Source of the DNA: Aurantiacibacter odishensis
Lineage (GTDB): Bacteria; Pseudomonadota; Alphaproteobacteria; Sphingomonadales; Sphingomonadaceae
Direction of reading: 5' to 3'
DNA length: 64,000 nt
NCBI RefSeq assembly: GCF_003605195.1
Contig: NZ_QYOS01000023.1
Location: 310,001 to 374,000 of the forward strand
Position numbers and translations under genes: made by a program. A model generated the notes under the pieces. The model worked only from the letters and a program-made list of their open reading frames with translations, did no database searches and had not been told where the DNA came from. Within the stretch, counting starts at the first letter, position 1. Each line of letters opens with the position of its first letter. This document shows, piece by piece, positions 27,336 to 36,925 of this stretch.

Positions 27336-28002
27336 CGGGCGGTGAATCCTGCCCCGGCGCAAGCATGTCCGGCTCTACCGGCCGTGCAGGCGTTGCCACC
27401 TCGCCCTTCGCCTGTTCGGCCAGCACCTCGAAACGCGGGCAATCGGGCAGGACAGACCGATAGAACGCAGCGATCCTCGCGAGGTCCGCATGGAAATCGC
27501 CCGATGGCATGATCGCCTCGCCGAAGCCTGCACGCCCGGTGTCCTCGTCGACCCAGGCCGGCACGATGGGCACGCCCGCGCCGCTGGCAATATGGTAGAA
27601 CCCGCTGCGCCAGCGCCCGTCACTGGTCCGCGATCCCTCGGGCGCGATCACCAGCGCGATCCGGTCAGCTGCCTTCACCTGGTCCACCACGGCGTTCACG
27701 TATCCGCGCGGGGAGGAACGGTTTATCGGCATCCCGCCCATGTCGTACATGAACCGCGTCATCGGCCATTTGAACAGCGTGTGCTTGCCGATGAAGCGCG
27801 GGGAAATGCCCACGTCCTGCACCGCGCCCGCGAAGTAGATGAAATCCCAGTTCGAGGTGTGCGGCGCGCCGACGAGGATGAATTTGTCGAGCTTCGGCGG
27901 ATGGTTCTCTAGCCTGTAGCCCTTCCCGCGATACAGCCAGAGCAGCAGCCGCCACACGATGCGCGACAGAAGCGTTGGCTTGGTGCTCGGCTTTGCTGAC
28001 AC
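27325..28002 (-). CDS. PlsC-family 1-acylglycerol-3-phosphate acyltransferase-like protein
   Basis: The protein has 225 residues from a GTG at 28002 with AGGA 7 nt upstream. The open frame continues to 28173 but would enter mccB. It has the acyltransferase block I HTSNWD (HX4D), block II FIGKHTLFKWPM, block III APEGSRTS and block IV VPIVPAWVDE. It likely transfers an acyl group to a lysophospholipid or similar acceptor at the inner membrane. Shorter relatives with this HTSNWD block are often annotated as lysophospholipid acyltransferases of unknown specificity. Confidence 0.88.
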   Translation of the reverse strand: MSAKPSTKPTLLSRIVWRLLLWLYRGKGYRLENHPPKLDKFILVGAPHTSNWDFIYFAGAVQDVGISPRFIGKHTLFKWPMTRFMYDMGGMPINRSSPRGYVNAVVDQVKAADRIALVIAPEGSRTSDGRWRSGFYHIASGAGVPIVPAWVDEDTGRAGFGEAIMPSGDFHADLARIAAFYRSVLPDCPRFEVLAEQAKGEVATPARPVEPDMLAPGQDSPPDAG

Positions 28003-28055
28003 GCTTTTCCTCTCTCCCTCCCGCCATGCATTGCACGCCAGCAGGGAGGCGACAA

Positions 28056-29657
28056 CTACATCCTGAACACGCCGAACTGCGGGCGTTCGGGGATCGGCGC
28101 TTCGAGGCAGGCCGCTAAACTGAGGCCCAGCACGTCGCGAGTCTGCACCGGATCGATCACGCCGTCGTCCCACAGGCGGGCGGTGGCGTAGTAGGGGTTG
28201 CCCTCGTCCTCGTACTTCTGGCGGATCGGGGCCTTGAACTCCTCCGCTTCCTCATCGCTCCACGTGTCCGCATCGCGGTGGACGGTGGCGAGCACGCTGG
28301 CCGCCTGTTCGCCGCCCATCACCGAGATGCGCGCGTTGGGCCAGGTGAACAGGAAGCGCGGGGAATAGGCGCGCCCGCACATGCCATAGTTGCCCGCGCC
28401 GAAGCTGCCGCCGATCACCACGGTGATCTTGGGCACCTGCGCCGTGGCGACCGCCGTCACCAGCTTCGCGCCGTGCTTGGCAATGCCTTCCGCCTCGTAC
28501 TTGCCGCCGACCATGAAGCCCGAGATGTTCTGCAGGAACAATAGCGGGATGCCGCGCTGGCAGGCCAGTTCGATGAAATGCGCGCCCTTCTGCGCGCTTT
28601 CGGAAAACAGCACGCCATTGTTGGCAAGGATCGCCACCGGCATCCCCCACACGTGGGCAAAGCCGCATACCAACGTGGAGCCATAGTCGCGTTTGAACTC
28701 GTGGAACTCGCTGCCGTCCACGATGCGCGCGATCACTTCGTGCACGTCGTAGGGTGCGCGCACGTCTTCGGGGATGATCGAATAGAGGTCCTCCGCATCG
28801 AACTTTGGCGGGCGCGGCTCCTGCGCGTCCAGCTTTGCCTGTTCGTTTCGGCCAAGATGGCTGACGATATCGCGCACGATGGTGAGCGCGTGCTCGTCGT
28901 TCTCGGCCAGGTGATCGACCACGCCCGATTTCTTGGCATGGAGCGCCCCGCCGCCAAGGTCCTCGGCGCTGATTTCCTCGCCCGTCGCGGCTTTCACCAG
29001 CGGGGGGCCTGCCAGGAAGATCGTCCCCTGCTCACGCACGATCACGCTCTCGTCGCTCATGGCGGGCACATAGGCCCCGCCTGCCGTGCAGCTTCCCATG
29101 ACGCAGGCGATCTGCGGAATGCCCTTCGCGCTCATGTTCGCCTGGTTGTAGAAGATACGCCCGAAGTGATCGCGATCGGGGAAGACTTCCGCCTGAAACG
29201 GCAGGTTCGCCCCGCCGCTGTCGACGAGGTAGATGCACGGCAGGCGGTTCGCCTCGGCAATCTCCTGCGCGCGCAGGTGCTTCTTCACCGTCATCGGGTA
29301 ATAGCTGCCGCCTTTCACCGTGGGATCGTTGCAGGCGATCATCACCTGCCGGCCCGACACCCGCCCGATGCCTGCGATCATGCTCGCGCCGTTCACGTCG
29401 CCGCCGTACATGCCGTTCGCCGCCAGTTGGCCAATCTCTAGGAAGGGCGAGCCGGGATCGAGAAGGCGCTCCACCCGCTCACGCGGCAGCAGCTTGCCAC
29501 GCGCAACGTGGCGCTCGCGATGCTTCTCGGAGCCGCCCAGCGCGGCCTCGGCCACCTTGTCGCGAAGTTCCTGCGCCAGCGCGCGATTATGCGCGGCGCG
29601 GGCCTTGGCCTCCGGGCTGTCGCTGTCGAGGGTAGAGGTGAGTACGGGTGCGCTCAT
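28056..29657 (-). CDS. mccB: Methylcrotonoyl-CoA carboxylase, carboxyltransferase (beta) subunit
   Basis: The protein has 533 residues. It transfers carboxybiotin CO2 to 3-methylcrotonyl-CoA in leucine breakdown. Carboxyltransferase features: [81 protein letters not shown], and [25 protein letters not shown] with [19 protein letters not shown]. The SGFMVG and NYGMCGRA patterns fit MccB better than propionyl-CoA carboxylase. The start overlaps the ivd stop (ATGA). The biotin-carrying alpha subunit gene, usually next door, is absent from the window. Confidence 0.94.
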   Translation of the reverse strand: MSAPVLTSTLDSDSPEAKARAAHNRALAQELRDKVAEAALGGSEKHRERHVARGKLLPRERVERLLDPGSPFLEIGQLAANGMYGGDVNGASMIAGIGRVSGRQVMIACNDPTVKGGSYYPMTVKKHLRAQEIAEANRLPCIYLVDSGGANLPFQAEVFPDRDHFGRIFYNQANMSAKGIPQIACVMGSCTAGGAYVPAMSDESVIVREQGTIFLAGPPLVKAATGEEISAEDLGGGALHAKKSGVVDHLAENDEHALTIVRDIVSHLGRNEQAKLDAQEPRPPKFDAEDLYSIIPEDVRAPYDVHEVIARIVDGSEFHEFKRDYGSTLVCGFAHVWGMPVAILANNGVLFSESAQKGAHFIELACQRGIPLLFLQNISGFMVGGKYEAEGIAKHGAKLVTAVATAQVPKITVVIGGSFGAGNYGMCGRAYSPRFLFTWPNARISVMGGEQAASVLATVHRDADTWSDEEAEEFKAPIRQKYEDEGNPYYATARLWDDGVIDPVQTRDVLGLSLAACLEAPIPERPQFGVFRM

Positions 29658-30814
29658 GATCCAATCAACTCTCGCCCGATCAGCATCCGCCTGATCTCGT
29701 TCGTGCCCGCGCCGATGTCCAGCAGCTTCGCGTCGCGCAAATAGCGTTCCACCGGCCAGTCCGTGGTGTAGCCTGCGCCCCCCAGCGCTTGCACCGCCTC
29801 GCCCGCCACGCGGAAGGCGTTTTCGGATGCCAGCAGGATCGTGCCCGCAGCATCGAAACGGGTGGTCTTGTCGTTGTCGCAGGCCTTGGCCACGGCATAG
29901 GTGTAGGCGCGCGCGGATTGCAGCGCCACGTACATGTCGGCCACCTTGGCCTGGATCAGCTGGAAATCGCCGATGCGCTTGCCGAACTGGTTGCGCTCGC
30001 GAACATAGGGGATGACGGTGTCGAGGCAGGCCTGCATGATGCCCAGCTGCACGCCCGAAAGCACCACGCGCTCGTAATCCAGCCCGCTCATCAGCACGGC
30101 TGCGCCCTTGCCCACTTCGCCCAGCACGTTTTCTTCCGGCACGTGGCAGTCCTCGAACACCAGCTCACTGGTGGGGCTGCCTTTCATGCCCATCTTCTCG
30201 ATCTTCTGGCCGACGGAGAAGCCGGGCATGTCCTTTTCGATCAGGAATGCGGTGATGCCCTTGCTGCCGCCTGCGGGGTCGGTCTTGGCATAGACCACCA
30301 GCGTTTCGGCATAGTGGCCGTTGGTGATCCAGAACTTCGTGCCGTTGAGCAGGTAGCCGCCTTGAACCGCGTCCGCCTTCAGCTTCATGGAGACGACATC
30401 GGAACCGGCGGCCGTCTCGCTCATGGCGAGGCTGCCGACATGCTCTCCCGAAATCAGGCCGGGCAAATACTTCTCCTTCTGCTCTGCATTGCCCCAGCGC
30501 GCGATCTGGTTGACGCACAGGTTGGAATGCGCGCCGTAGCTGAGGCCGACCGAGGCACTGGCGCGGCTCACTTCCTCCACCGCGATGGTGTGTTCGAGGT
30601 AGCCGAGGCCCGTGCCGCCGTCTTCCTCGCTCACCGTCATCCCGTGCAGGCCCAGTTCGCCCATTTCCGGCCACAGCTCTATCGGGAACTCGTCCTTCGC
30701 GTCGATCTGAGCCGCCATCGGCGCGATACGCTCATCGGCATAGCGAGCCACGGTTTCGCGGATCATCTGGGCTTCTTCGGTAAGGCCGAAATCGAAATCG
30801 GGGGTGGCGCGCAT
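29654..30814 (-). CDS. ivd: Isovaleryl-CoA dehydrogenase
   Basis: The protein has 386 residues from ATG 30814 (AGGAG upstream). It is an FAD acyl-CoA dehydrogenase of leucine catabolism. Visible: [75 protein letters not shown] and the catalytic Glu in [15 protein letters not shown], whose position in this helix is typical of isovaleryl-CoA dehydrogenases rather than short-chain ones. The C-terminus [24 protein letters not shown] is standard. First gene of the leftward operon ivd-mccB-plsC-DUF1295-EEP. Confidence 0.95.
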   Translation of the reverse strand: MRATPDFDFGLTEEAQMIRETVARYADERIAPMAAQIDAKDEFPIELWPEMGELGLHGMTVSEEDGGTGLGYLEHTIAVEEVSRASASVGLSYGAHSNLCVNQIARWGNAEQKEKYLPGLISGEHVGSLAMSETAAGSDVVSMKLKADAVQGGYLLNGTKFWITNGHYAETLVVYAKTDPAGGSKGITAFLIEKDMPGFSVGQKIEKMGMKGSPTSELVFEDCHVPEENVLGEVGKGAAVLMSGLDYERVVLSGVQLGIMQACLDTVIPYVRERNQFGKRIGDFQLIQAKVADMYVALQSARAYTYAVAKACDNDKTTRFDAAGTILLASENAFRVAGEAVQALGGAGYTTDWPVERYLRDAKLLDIGAGTNEIRRMLIGRELIGS

Positions 30815-30938
30815 GGGTGATCTGCTCCTGTGTTCGTTGTCGCCAATAGCAAGCGGGGGCTGTCTGGCAAACAGGTTGCAAGCGAAACTTGCTGACTCGT
30901 CTAGGATTCTTCCCGCCGTCCAGCTACATGGACCATAT

Positions 30939-32459
30939 ATGGCATTGGACGATCCCCTCTTGCAGCCGTCGGCAATGCCCGAACCGGCCAGCGAATTCAT
31001 CGACGAGGCAGCGCGGCTGGGCGTTGTCGAAAGCTTCAACGCGGATATGCTGGAAGGCGATCCCGAACTGAAGGCGATCGTCGATTTCGCGGCCAAGCTG
31101 TGCAACGCGCCGGTCTCGGTCGTCACCCTGCTGGAAGCGGAGCGCCAGCGCTTCCTTGCAAAACGGGGCCTGACAGACAGTGGCACTCCGCGCGAGGCCG
31201 CCTTCTGCAACTACACCCTCGGCAGCGCGGAACTGCTCGAAGTAACCAACGCCGAAGTCGATCCGCGCTTCGCGGAGAACCCGCTCGTCACCGGCGCGCC
31301 GGAAATCCGTTATTACGCCGGGCACCCACTGGTGTCGAAGGAAGGCGCATCGCTGGGCACGCTGTGCGTGATCGACACGCGGCCGCACCCCGAACCGCTC
31401 AGCGATTTCCAGCGCGAAGGGCTGGCCGTGCTGGCCCAGGCCGCCGTCCGGCGGCTGGAAGCGCGCCGGTCCGCGGCGCAGGCAGAGCAGATCATCGCCG
31501 AGCGTGAGCGACGCCTCCTGCGCATGATCGAAGGCGTGCCGCAGATCGCTTGGTCCGCCGACAGCGTCGGCAACTTCGACTATTTCAACAAGCGCTGGAC
31601 GCAGGTGACAGGCGCCCCGCCGCCCAAGACGGCAGAGGACTGGCGCCCGTTCATCCATCCCGACGATGCCGACCACGCCTTTGTCGAATGGGCCAGCAGC
31701 TTTGAAGAGAACAAGGCTTTCGATGCCGAATTCCGCCTGAAGCGGGCTGACGGCTCGTGGAAATGGGTGCTCGCCCTCGCCGTGCCGGTGGCAGAAGACA
31801 ACAGCACGCTGCGGCGGTGGTTCGGCACGCTTACCGACATCGACGAAGTGCGCGCCGCGCTGGAAGAGCGTGACCTGCTGGCGAACGAACTTTCGCACCG
31901 GATCAAGAACATCTTTGCGGTCGTCACCGGCCTCGCCACGCTGAAAGCGCGCAAGTCGCCGGAGCACGAGCCGTTCGCGCAGGAACTGACCAAGGTCCTG
32001 CGGGCGCTGGGCCGCGCGCACGAATTCGTGCGCCCCGGCGACGGCGTGCGGCAGGACAGCTTGCAGGGTATGCTGGAGGCGCTGTTCGCGCCCTATACCG
32101 ACAACGATGACCAGCCGCGCGTGCATGTGGCGGGTATCGATGCCACGATCGGCCAGCGCGCGGCAACGCCATTGGCGCTGGTGTTCCACGAACTCGCCAC
32201 CAATTCAGCCAAGTACGGCGCGCTCTCCACCGATAGCGGCCATGTCGACCTGGTAGTGGAAGATGCAGGCGATGCCATCCAGTTGTGCTGGACCGAGCAC
32301 GGCGGCCCGCCCGCGAAGGAAAGCGGCGAAGTCGGCTTCGGCTCGCGCCTCGTGGAAATGAGCATCACCGGCCAGTTGCAGGGCAAGTGGGAACGCCGCT
32401 TCGGAGACGAAGGCCTGGTGGCGAACATCACCATGGCCAAAGCCGCGCTTTCAGCCTGA
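30939..32459 (+). CDS. HWE-family sensor histidine kinase (GAF-PAS-kinase)
   Basis: The protein has 506 residues from ATG 30939. A GAF domain spans about 25-175 (PVSVVTLLEAERQRFLAK, YYAGHPLVSKEGASLGTLCVID), a PAS/PAC domain about 190-305 (VPQIAWSADSVGNFDYFNKRW, FRLKRADGSWKWVLALAVPV), and an HWE kinase core: H320 in ELSHRIKNIFAVV, the N-box FHELATNSAKYGALS and CWTEHGGPP. No transmembrane segment, so it senses a cytosolic signal. It abuts the ABC ATPase gene (TGA directly followed by ATG), which suggests it controls or responds to transporter status. No response regulator is adjacent. Confidence 0.93.
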   Translation: MALDDPLLQPSAMPEPASEFIDEAARLGVVESFNADMLEGDPELKAIVDFAAKLCNAPVSVVTLLEAERQRFLAKRGLTDSGTPREAAFCNYTLGSAELLEVTNAEVDPRFAENPLVTGAPEIRYYAGHPLVSKEGASLGTLCVIDTRPHPEPLSDFQREGLAVLAQAAVRRLEARRSAAQAEQIIAERERRLLRMIEGVPQIAWSADSVGNFDYFNKRWTQVTGAPPPKTAEDWRPFIHPDDADHAFVEWASSFEENKAFDAEFRLKRADGSWKWVLALAVPVAEDNSTLRRWFGTLTDIDEVRAALEERDLLANELSHRIKNIFAVVTGLATLKARKSPEHEPFAQELTKVLRALGRAHEFVRPGDGVRQDSLQGMLEALFAPYTDNDDQPRVHVAGIDATIGQRAATPLALVFHELATNSAKYGALSTDSGHVDLVVEDAGDAIQLCWTEHGGPPAKESGEVGFGSRLVEMSITGQLQGKWERRFGDEGLVANITMAKAALSA

Positions 32460-33239
32460 ATGGATCCCTCGCCGCCCGCCTTCCTGCGTTTCGAGGCTGT
32501 GGGAAAGCGATACGACGATGTTCACGCGGTGCGCGACGTCTCGCTCGATATCTGCAGTGGGGAATTCGTCGCGCTGGTTGGCGCGTCGGGATCGGGCAAG
32601 TCCACGCTTCTCAAATGCATCAATCGGCTGGTGGAACCGACCAGCGGCCGCGTGCTGCTGGACGGGGAGGACGTGCTGGCAGGTCCGCCCGCGCCGCTGC
32701 GCCGCCGCATCGGATATGTGTTCCAGGGCATCGGCCTGTTCCCGCACATGAGCGTAGCCGAGAACATTGCCCTCACCCCGCGTCTGGAGGGTGAACGCCT
32801 GCCCGAGGCGCGCATTGCCGAACTGCTGGAGCTCGTCGAACTCGACCCGGCAATGGCCACGCGCCTGCCCGCCGAACTCTCGGGCGGGCAGCGGCAGCGC
32901 GTTGGCGTGGCGCGGGCGCTGGCGGGCGACAGTCACCTGCTGCTGATGGACGAACCCTTCGGCGCGCTGGACCCGATCACGCGCGGCCAGCTTGGCGAAC
33001 GCGTGCGCCGCCTGCACGATGACCTCGGCCTCACCACCGTCATGGTGACGCACGACATGGCCGAGGCCCTGCTGCTCGCCACCCGCGTGCTGGTGATGGA
33101 CGCAGGGCAAATCGTCGCCGACGAAACGCCCGCCGCCTTGCTGGCCGGCGCGGGCGGCGATATCGCGCAGGCGCTGGTGGACGTGCCGCGGGCGCAGGCG
33201 CGGCAACTCGCCCGAACCTCTGAAGGCATCGGGGAATGA
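32460..33239 (+). CDS. Osmoprotectant-type ABC transporter ATPase (OpuCA/ProV-like)
   Basis: The protein has 259 residues. It contains Walker A VGASGSGKSTLLKCINRL, Q-loop IGYVFQGIGLFPHMSVAENIAL, signature ELSGGQRQRVGVARAL, Walker B LLLMDEPFGALDPITR and the H-loop VMVTHDMAEALLLA. The KCINRLVEPTSG and FGALDPITRGQL segments are characteristic of glycine betaine/choline importers. It lacks the C-terminal CBS pair seen in OpuCA/ProV. The start directly follows the kinase gene, and its end overlaps the permease gene by 4 nt (ATGA). Confidence 0.92.
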   Translation: MDPSPPAFLRFEAVGKRYDDVHAVRDVSLDICSGEFVALVGASGSGKSTLLKCINRLVEPTSGRVLLDGEDVLAGPPAPLRRRIGYVFQGIGLFPHMSVAENIALTPRLEGERLPEARIAELLELVELDPAMATRLPAELSGGQRQRVGVARALAGDSHLLLMDEPFGALDPITRGQLGERVRRLHDDLGLTTVMVTHDMAEALLLATRVLVMDAGQIVADETPAALLAGAGGDIAQALVDVPRAQARQLARTSEGIGE

Positions 33240-34777
33240 GCGCGCTGCTCGATGCGATCCTGGACCTTGGCCCGCAACTTGCCGAGCACGTCCTGCTGTG
33301 CGCCGCTGCCGTGGCGCTGGGGATTACCGTGGCGCTGCCGCTGGCGGTCTGGGCCAGCCGCTCGCCGCCGGTGGCGCGCGTGGCGCTGGGATTCGCCAGC
33401 CTCGTGCAGACCATTCCCGCGCTCGCGCTGCTGGCGCTGTTCTTCCCCATCCTGCTCGCCGCACGCAGCATATTCGGGGAGGACCTGCCGACGCTGGGCT
33501 TCCTGCCCGCATGGCTGGCGCTGGCGCTTTATGCCCTGCTGCCGATTCTCAGGAACGCTGTTACCGCACTCGCCAATCTCGATGACGAACTGATCGAGGC
33601 GGCGGACGGCCTCGGCATGACCGGCTGGCAGAAACTGCGGCTGGTCGAGGCACCGCTCGCCGCACCCTACGTGATGGCGGGCATCCGCACCGCCAGCGTG
33701 TGGACCATTGGCGCGGCGACGCTCGCCACCACCATCGGCCAGCGCAGCCTCGGCGATCCGATCTTCGCCGGATTGCAGACGCAGAACTGGGTGCTGGTGC
33801 TGGCCGGGTGCTTTGCCAGCGCGGGGCTGGCACTGGTGGCGGACGCGCTGTTCGGCCTTGTAGAGCGCGGTTTTGCGAAACGTCGCCCGGCGCTCGTCAT
33901 CACCGGCGCATTGCTGGCGCTGGCGGGCATCGCAGGCGCGGCGATGTCGCTCGTCGACTGGCGCGGCGAAACGCGCGAGACCGTGGTGATCGGCAGCAAG
34001 ACTTTTTCCGAGCAATACATCCTTGGCCGCGCCATCGGCACCTTGCTTGAGGATGCAGGCTTCGCCGTCGAATACCGCGAGGGGCTGGGTTCCGCCGTGA
34101 TCCACAACGCCGTTGCCAGTGGAGCGATCGATATTGCGGTCGACTATACCGGGACCTTGTGGGCGAACGAACTTGGCCGGTCCGACAATCCGGGCCGCGC
34201 GGCGATGTATGACCAGATCGTAAGCTGGGAGCAGGAGAATACAGGCGTCGCCGTGCTCGGGCGGCTGGGGTTCGAGAACGCATACGGCTTCGCGGTCACG
34301 CAGCAGACGGCGGAGCAGTACGGTCTCGAAACCATCGCCGACCTTGCCGCCGTCGCGCCGCAGCTGACCGTCGGCGGCGATCCGGAGTGGTTCGAGCGGC
34401 CCGAATGGACGACCGTGCGCGATGCCTATGGTTTGCGGTTCGGCGAACAGCGCACCTATTCACCCACGTTCATGTACAATGCCCTTGTCTCGGGGGAGGC
34501 CGACGTGATCAGCGCCTACACCTCGGACGGGCGCATCGCGGCGGAATATCTCGTCGTGCTGGAAGACCCGCGCGAGGCGCTGCCTTCCTACGATGCCATT
34601 GTTCTCGTCTCGCCACGCATGGCCGAGGATGAAGCACTGGCACAGGCGCTCCAGCCGCTGCTGGGCGCGGTGGACGTGGCAACCATGCGGCAGGCGAATT
34701 ACGCGGTGGACCGGGAGGACGACAAGTGGCCGCCCGAACGCGCGGCGCAGTGGTTGCTGGAGCAGGTCGCTCCCTAA
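33236..34777 (+). CDS. Fused permease and substrate-binding protein of an osmoprotectant/EgtU-type ABC importer
   Basis: The protein has 513 residues. The N-terminal half (about 1-235) is a BPD-type permease with about six helices and the EAA loop DDELIEAADGLGMTGWQKLRLVEAPLAAPYV. The C-terminal half (about 245-513) is an OpuAC/OsmX-type binding domain: VVIGSKTFSEQYILGRAIGTLLEDAG, AVASGAIDIAVDYTGTLW, then YALRFGEQ-like and VSGEADVISAYTSDGRI. Such fusions occur in betaine/choline systems and in ergothioneine importers (EgtU); the ligand cannot be decided here. It ends 4 nt inside the convergent methyltransferase gene, sharing CTAA. Confidence 0.9.
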   Translation: MSALLDAILDLGPQLAEHVLLCAAAVALGITVALPLAVWASRSPPVARVALGFASLVQTIPALALLALFFPILLAARSIFGEDLPTLGFLPAWLALALYALLPILRNAVTALANLDDELIEAADGLGMTGWQKLRLVEAPLAAPYVMAGIRTASVWTIGAATLATTIGQRSLGDPIFAGLQTQNWVLVLAGCFASAGLALVADALFGLVERGFAKRRPALVITGALLALAGIAGAAMSLVDWRGETRETVVIGSKTFSEQYILGRAIGTLLEDAGFAVEYREGLGSAVIHNAVASGAIDIAVDYTGTLWANELGRSDNPGRAAMYDQIVSWEQENTGVAVLGRLGFENAYGFAVTQQTAEQYGLETIADLAAVAPQLTVGGDPEWFERPEWTTVRDAYGLRFGEQRTYSPTFMYNALVSGEADVISAYTSDGRIAAEYLVVLEDPREALPSYDAIVLVSPRMAEDEALAQALQPLLGAVDVATMRQANYAVDREDDKWPPERAAQWLLEQVAP

Positions 34778-35865
34778 TCCTCGGCAAACCCCGCGCCATC
34801 GGGCCAGTCGGGGCCGGCTAGGCCCATTACCTTGAACAGGTCGCCCATCTGGTCCGGCTCCACCAGCCGGTCGCGCGCACGCATCAGGGCGTCGCGATGC
34901 TGCGGGGCGAAGCCGGACAGTGCCTCGGCCCGGTCGTTGATGCCCAGCCGCGTCAGCCACTGCCCCTGCGTCACCGTGCCCAGCACGCGGGCCTCGCGCG
35001 AGCGGGCGATCTGCGCCATCTGCGCGAAATCGACGTGCGCGGTGATATCCGCATCGCCCGGCGCATCGAAGACGCCGATCTTCCGGTGATCCTTCAGCGC
35101 CTGCAAAGTGGAGCCGCTGCGCCCATGGGTATAGCCATAGTCGATGAACAGCGCCGCGCCGCCCTGGCTGGCGAGGCGGCCAGCCACCTCGAACATCACC
35201 GTGGCACTGGCGGGAGAGGTTTCGATCACCGTGCCGGGCGGATCGTCGCGGCGCGCTTCGGGCACGGCGGAATCCATCGGCTGACGTCCCGGCGTCTCGA
35301 CGAACTTGTTCAGCCCGTCCACGCCCACCATGATCTCGCGCCAGCCGTCCACCGTCTTTATCAACTGGCGCACCGGCAGCGCATCGAGGAATTCGTTGGC
35401 AACCAGCAGGATCGGCCCTTCCATCGGCACGGTGGACAGGTCGCGGTGCTGGATAGCGTCGGGCACGGCTGCCAGTTGCGCATCGCGCATCCGGGGCGAG
35501 GTTTCGACGAGATGCATTTTCGGCGCGAGACCATAGCGCTTCATCGCGCGGCTCGCATCGCGCGCCAACGTGCCCCTGCCCGGCCCGAGTTCGACGTAAT
35601 GGACAGGCTCCGTACGCCCGGCGCGGATCCACATGTCGGCCAGCCATAGGCCGATGAGTTCGCCGAACATCTGGCTGATTTCGGGTGCGGTGATGAAATC
35701 GCCGCCCGCGCTACCACCTTCACCGATCACGCGCTTGTCGGCGTAATAGCGCATGTTCGATTCGGCCATGAAATGCATCAGGCTGATCGGTCCGGTCGCG
35801 GCGATCAGGCGGCGGAAGGTGTCGCCAAGGTCGCGCTTCGCGTCCTCGTCACGCAGGTCGTTCAA
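34774..35865 (-). CDS. SAM-dependent methyltransferase, MidA/NDUFAF7 family
   Basis: The protein has 363 residues from a TTG at 35865, chosen because GGAGG sits 6 nt upstream and the codon overlaps the lgt stop (TTGA). Family features: ISLMHFMAESN, GGDFITAPEISQMFGELIGLW, the SAM-binding VHYVELGPGRGTLARDASRAM, HLVETSPRMRDAQ, LLVANEFLDALPVRQLI and ALFIDYGY. NDUFAF7 methylates an Arg of the complex I 49-kDa subunit; bacterial relatives may methylate the NuoD equivalent, but this is inference. Cytoplasmic. Operon with lgt. Confidence 0.92.
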   Translation of the reverse strand: MNDLRDEDAKRDLGDTFRRLIAATGPISLMHFMAESNMRYYADKRVIGEGGSAGGDFITAPEISQMFGELIGLWLADMWIRAGRTEPVHYVELGPGRGTLARDASRAMKRYGLAPKMHLVETSPRMRDAQLAAVPDAIQHRDLSTVPMEGPILLVANEFLDALPVRQLIKTVDGWREIMVGVDGLNKFVETPGRQPMDSAVPEARRDDPPGTVIETSPASATVMFEVAGRLASQGGAALFIDYGYTHGRSGSTLQALKDHRKIGVFDAPGDADITAHVDFAQMAQIARSREARVLGTVTQGQWLTRLGINDRAEALSGFAPQHRDALMRARDRLVEPDQMGDLFKVMGLAGPDWPDGAGFAED

Positions 35866-36785
35866 GAGGCCTCCGCCTGTCGCTTGCCCCCGCTCGCCAG
35901 CGGGGCGCGGGTGAGTGACCAGACCACCAGCCCGATCCCGACGAGAATCAGCGGGATGGTGAGCCACTGGCCCATCGACAGCCCGGTCTCTGCCGCGAAT
36001 TCCTGCAACTGCGCATCGGGCTCGCGATAGAATTCCACCACGAAGCGGGCGATCGAGATCACTGTGGTGAACACGCCCACCAGCATTGCCGGGCGATAGC
36101 GCGCGCGGGTGAGCCAGAACAGCGAGAGCATGATGACCGCCACGATCAGCCCCTCGCCCAGCGCCTGATAAAGCTGGCTGGGGTGGCGGGGGATGAAGCT
36201 GGACAGGCATTCACCCGCAGGCCCGACGCCGCGGTCGCAGAAGGTCATCGCCCAGGGCACGCCCTCGCCCGCCGGGCGCCCCCACAGCTCTCCATTGATG
36301 AAGTTGGCGATACGCCCGAACATCATGCCGAAGCCGACGTTGACGGAAATGTAGTCCGCCACGCGGATGAACGGCAGCCCGCCGCGCCAGCTGACATAGG
36401 CAATCGCCGCCACCACGCCGACGAGACCGCCGTGGAAGCTCATGCCGCCATCCCATAGCCGCAGCACTTTCCAGCTGACGAAGCCGTCGCCCGAAAAGTC
36501 CGTCCAGTGGCCGGGTTCGTAGAAGGTGACATAGCCCAGCCGCCCGCCGATGATGATGCCTAGCGTGCAGTAGAAGAACAGGTCGTCCACGTGCACCTGC
36601 GCCATCGGCGCGCCCGGTGCCTTCACCATTTTCGACAGGTGCCAGTAGCCAAGGATGATGCCCGCAAGGTAGGCGAGCGAATAGTATTTCAGCTCGAAGA
36701 AGCCGAGGTCGATACCGGTGCGCAGCCCCAGGTCGCTCCACCGGGTGACCTCGCCGCCCGCCGCTGCCAGAACATCTACGATCAC
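35862..36785 (-). CDS. lgt: Prolipoprotein diacylglyceryl transferase
   Basis: The protein has 307 residues from a GTG at 36785 preceded by AAGGGA. Integral inner-membrane enzyme that attaches diacylglyceryl to the lipobox Cys of lipoproteins such as those at 2546 and 6336. Seven helices are visible with the family signature GRIANFINGELWGRP, plus GRLGYVTFYEP, DGGMSFHGGLVGV (catalytic His region) and RHPSQLYQALGEG. Length and order match Lgt. The C-terminal tail is basic. Translationally coupled to the methyltransferase gene. Confidence 0.95.
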   Translation of the reverse strand: MIVDVLAAAGGEVTRWSDLGLRTGIDLGFFELKYYSLAYLAGIILGYWHLSKMVKAPGAPMAQVHVDDLFFYCTLGIIIGGRLGYVTFYEPGHWTDFSGDGFVSWKVLRLWDGGMSFHGGLVGVVAAIAYVSWRGGLPFIRVADYISVNVGFGMMFGRIANFINGELWGRPAGEGVPWAMTFCDRGVGPAGECLSSFIPRHPSQLYQALGEGLIVAVIMLSLFWLTRARYRPAMLVGVFTTVISIARFVVEFYREPDAQLQEFAAETGLSMGQWLTIPLILVGIGLVVWSLTRAPLASGGKRQAEAS

Positions 36786-36894
36786 GCTGTTTCCCTTGAG
36801 ACTGAGGAGGCGATGCGCCTCTCGTGGCAATGCCCGCGCTTTGGCACAGGGCGCTGTGGCTTGAAACCCCTTCCCGCACCAAAGCCCCTTTGCA

Positions 36895-36916
36895 TTGAAC
36901 CGCGCCTGCGCCTATC
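36895..36916 (+). promoter_or_regulatory. Probable promoter of glnD
   Basis: TTGAAC (36895-36900) and CCTATC (36911-36916), spaced 10 nt, resemble the short-spaced alphaproteobacterial housekeeping pattern (TTGACG then GCTANAWC). The -10 lies about 10 nt before the GTG start and there is no ribosome-binding site, so the glnD message may be leaderless or nearly so. Confidence 0.4.
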
Positions 36917-36925
36917 TCGGGCCAT

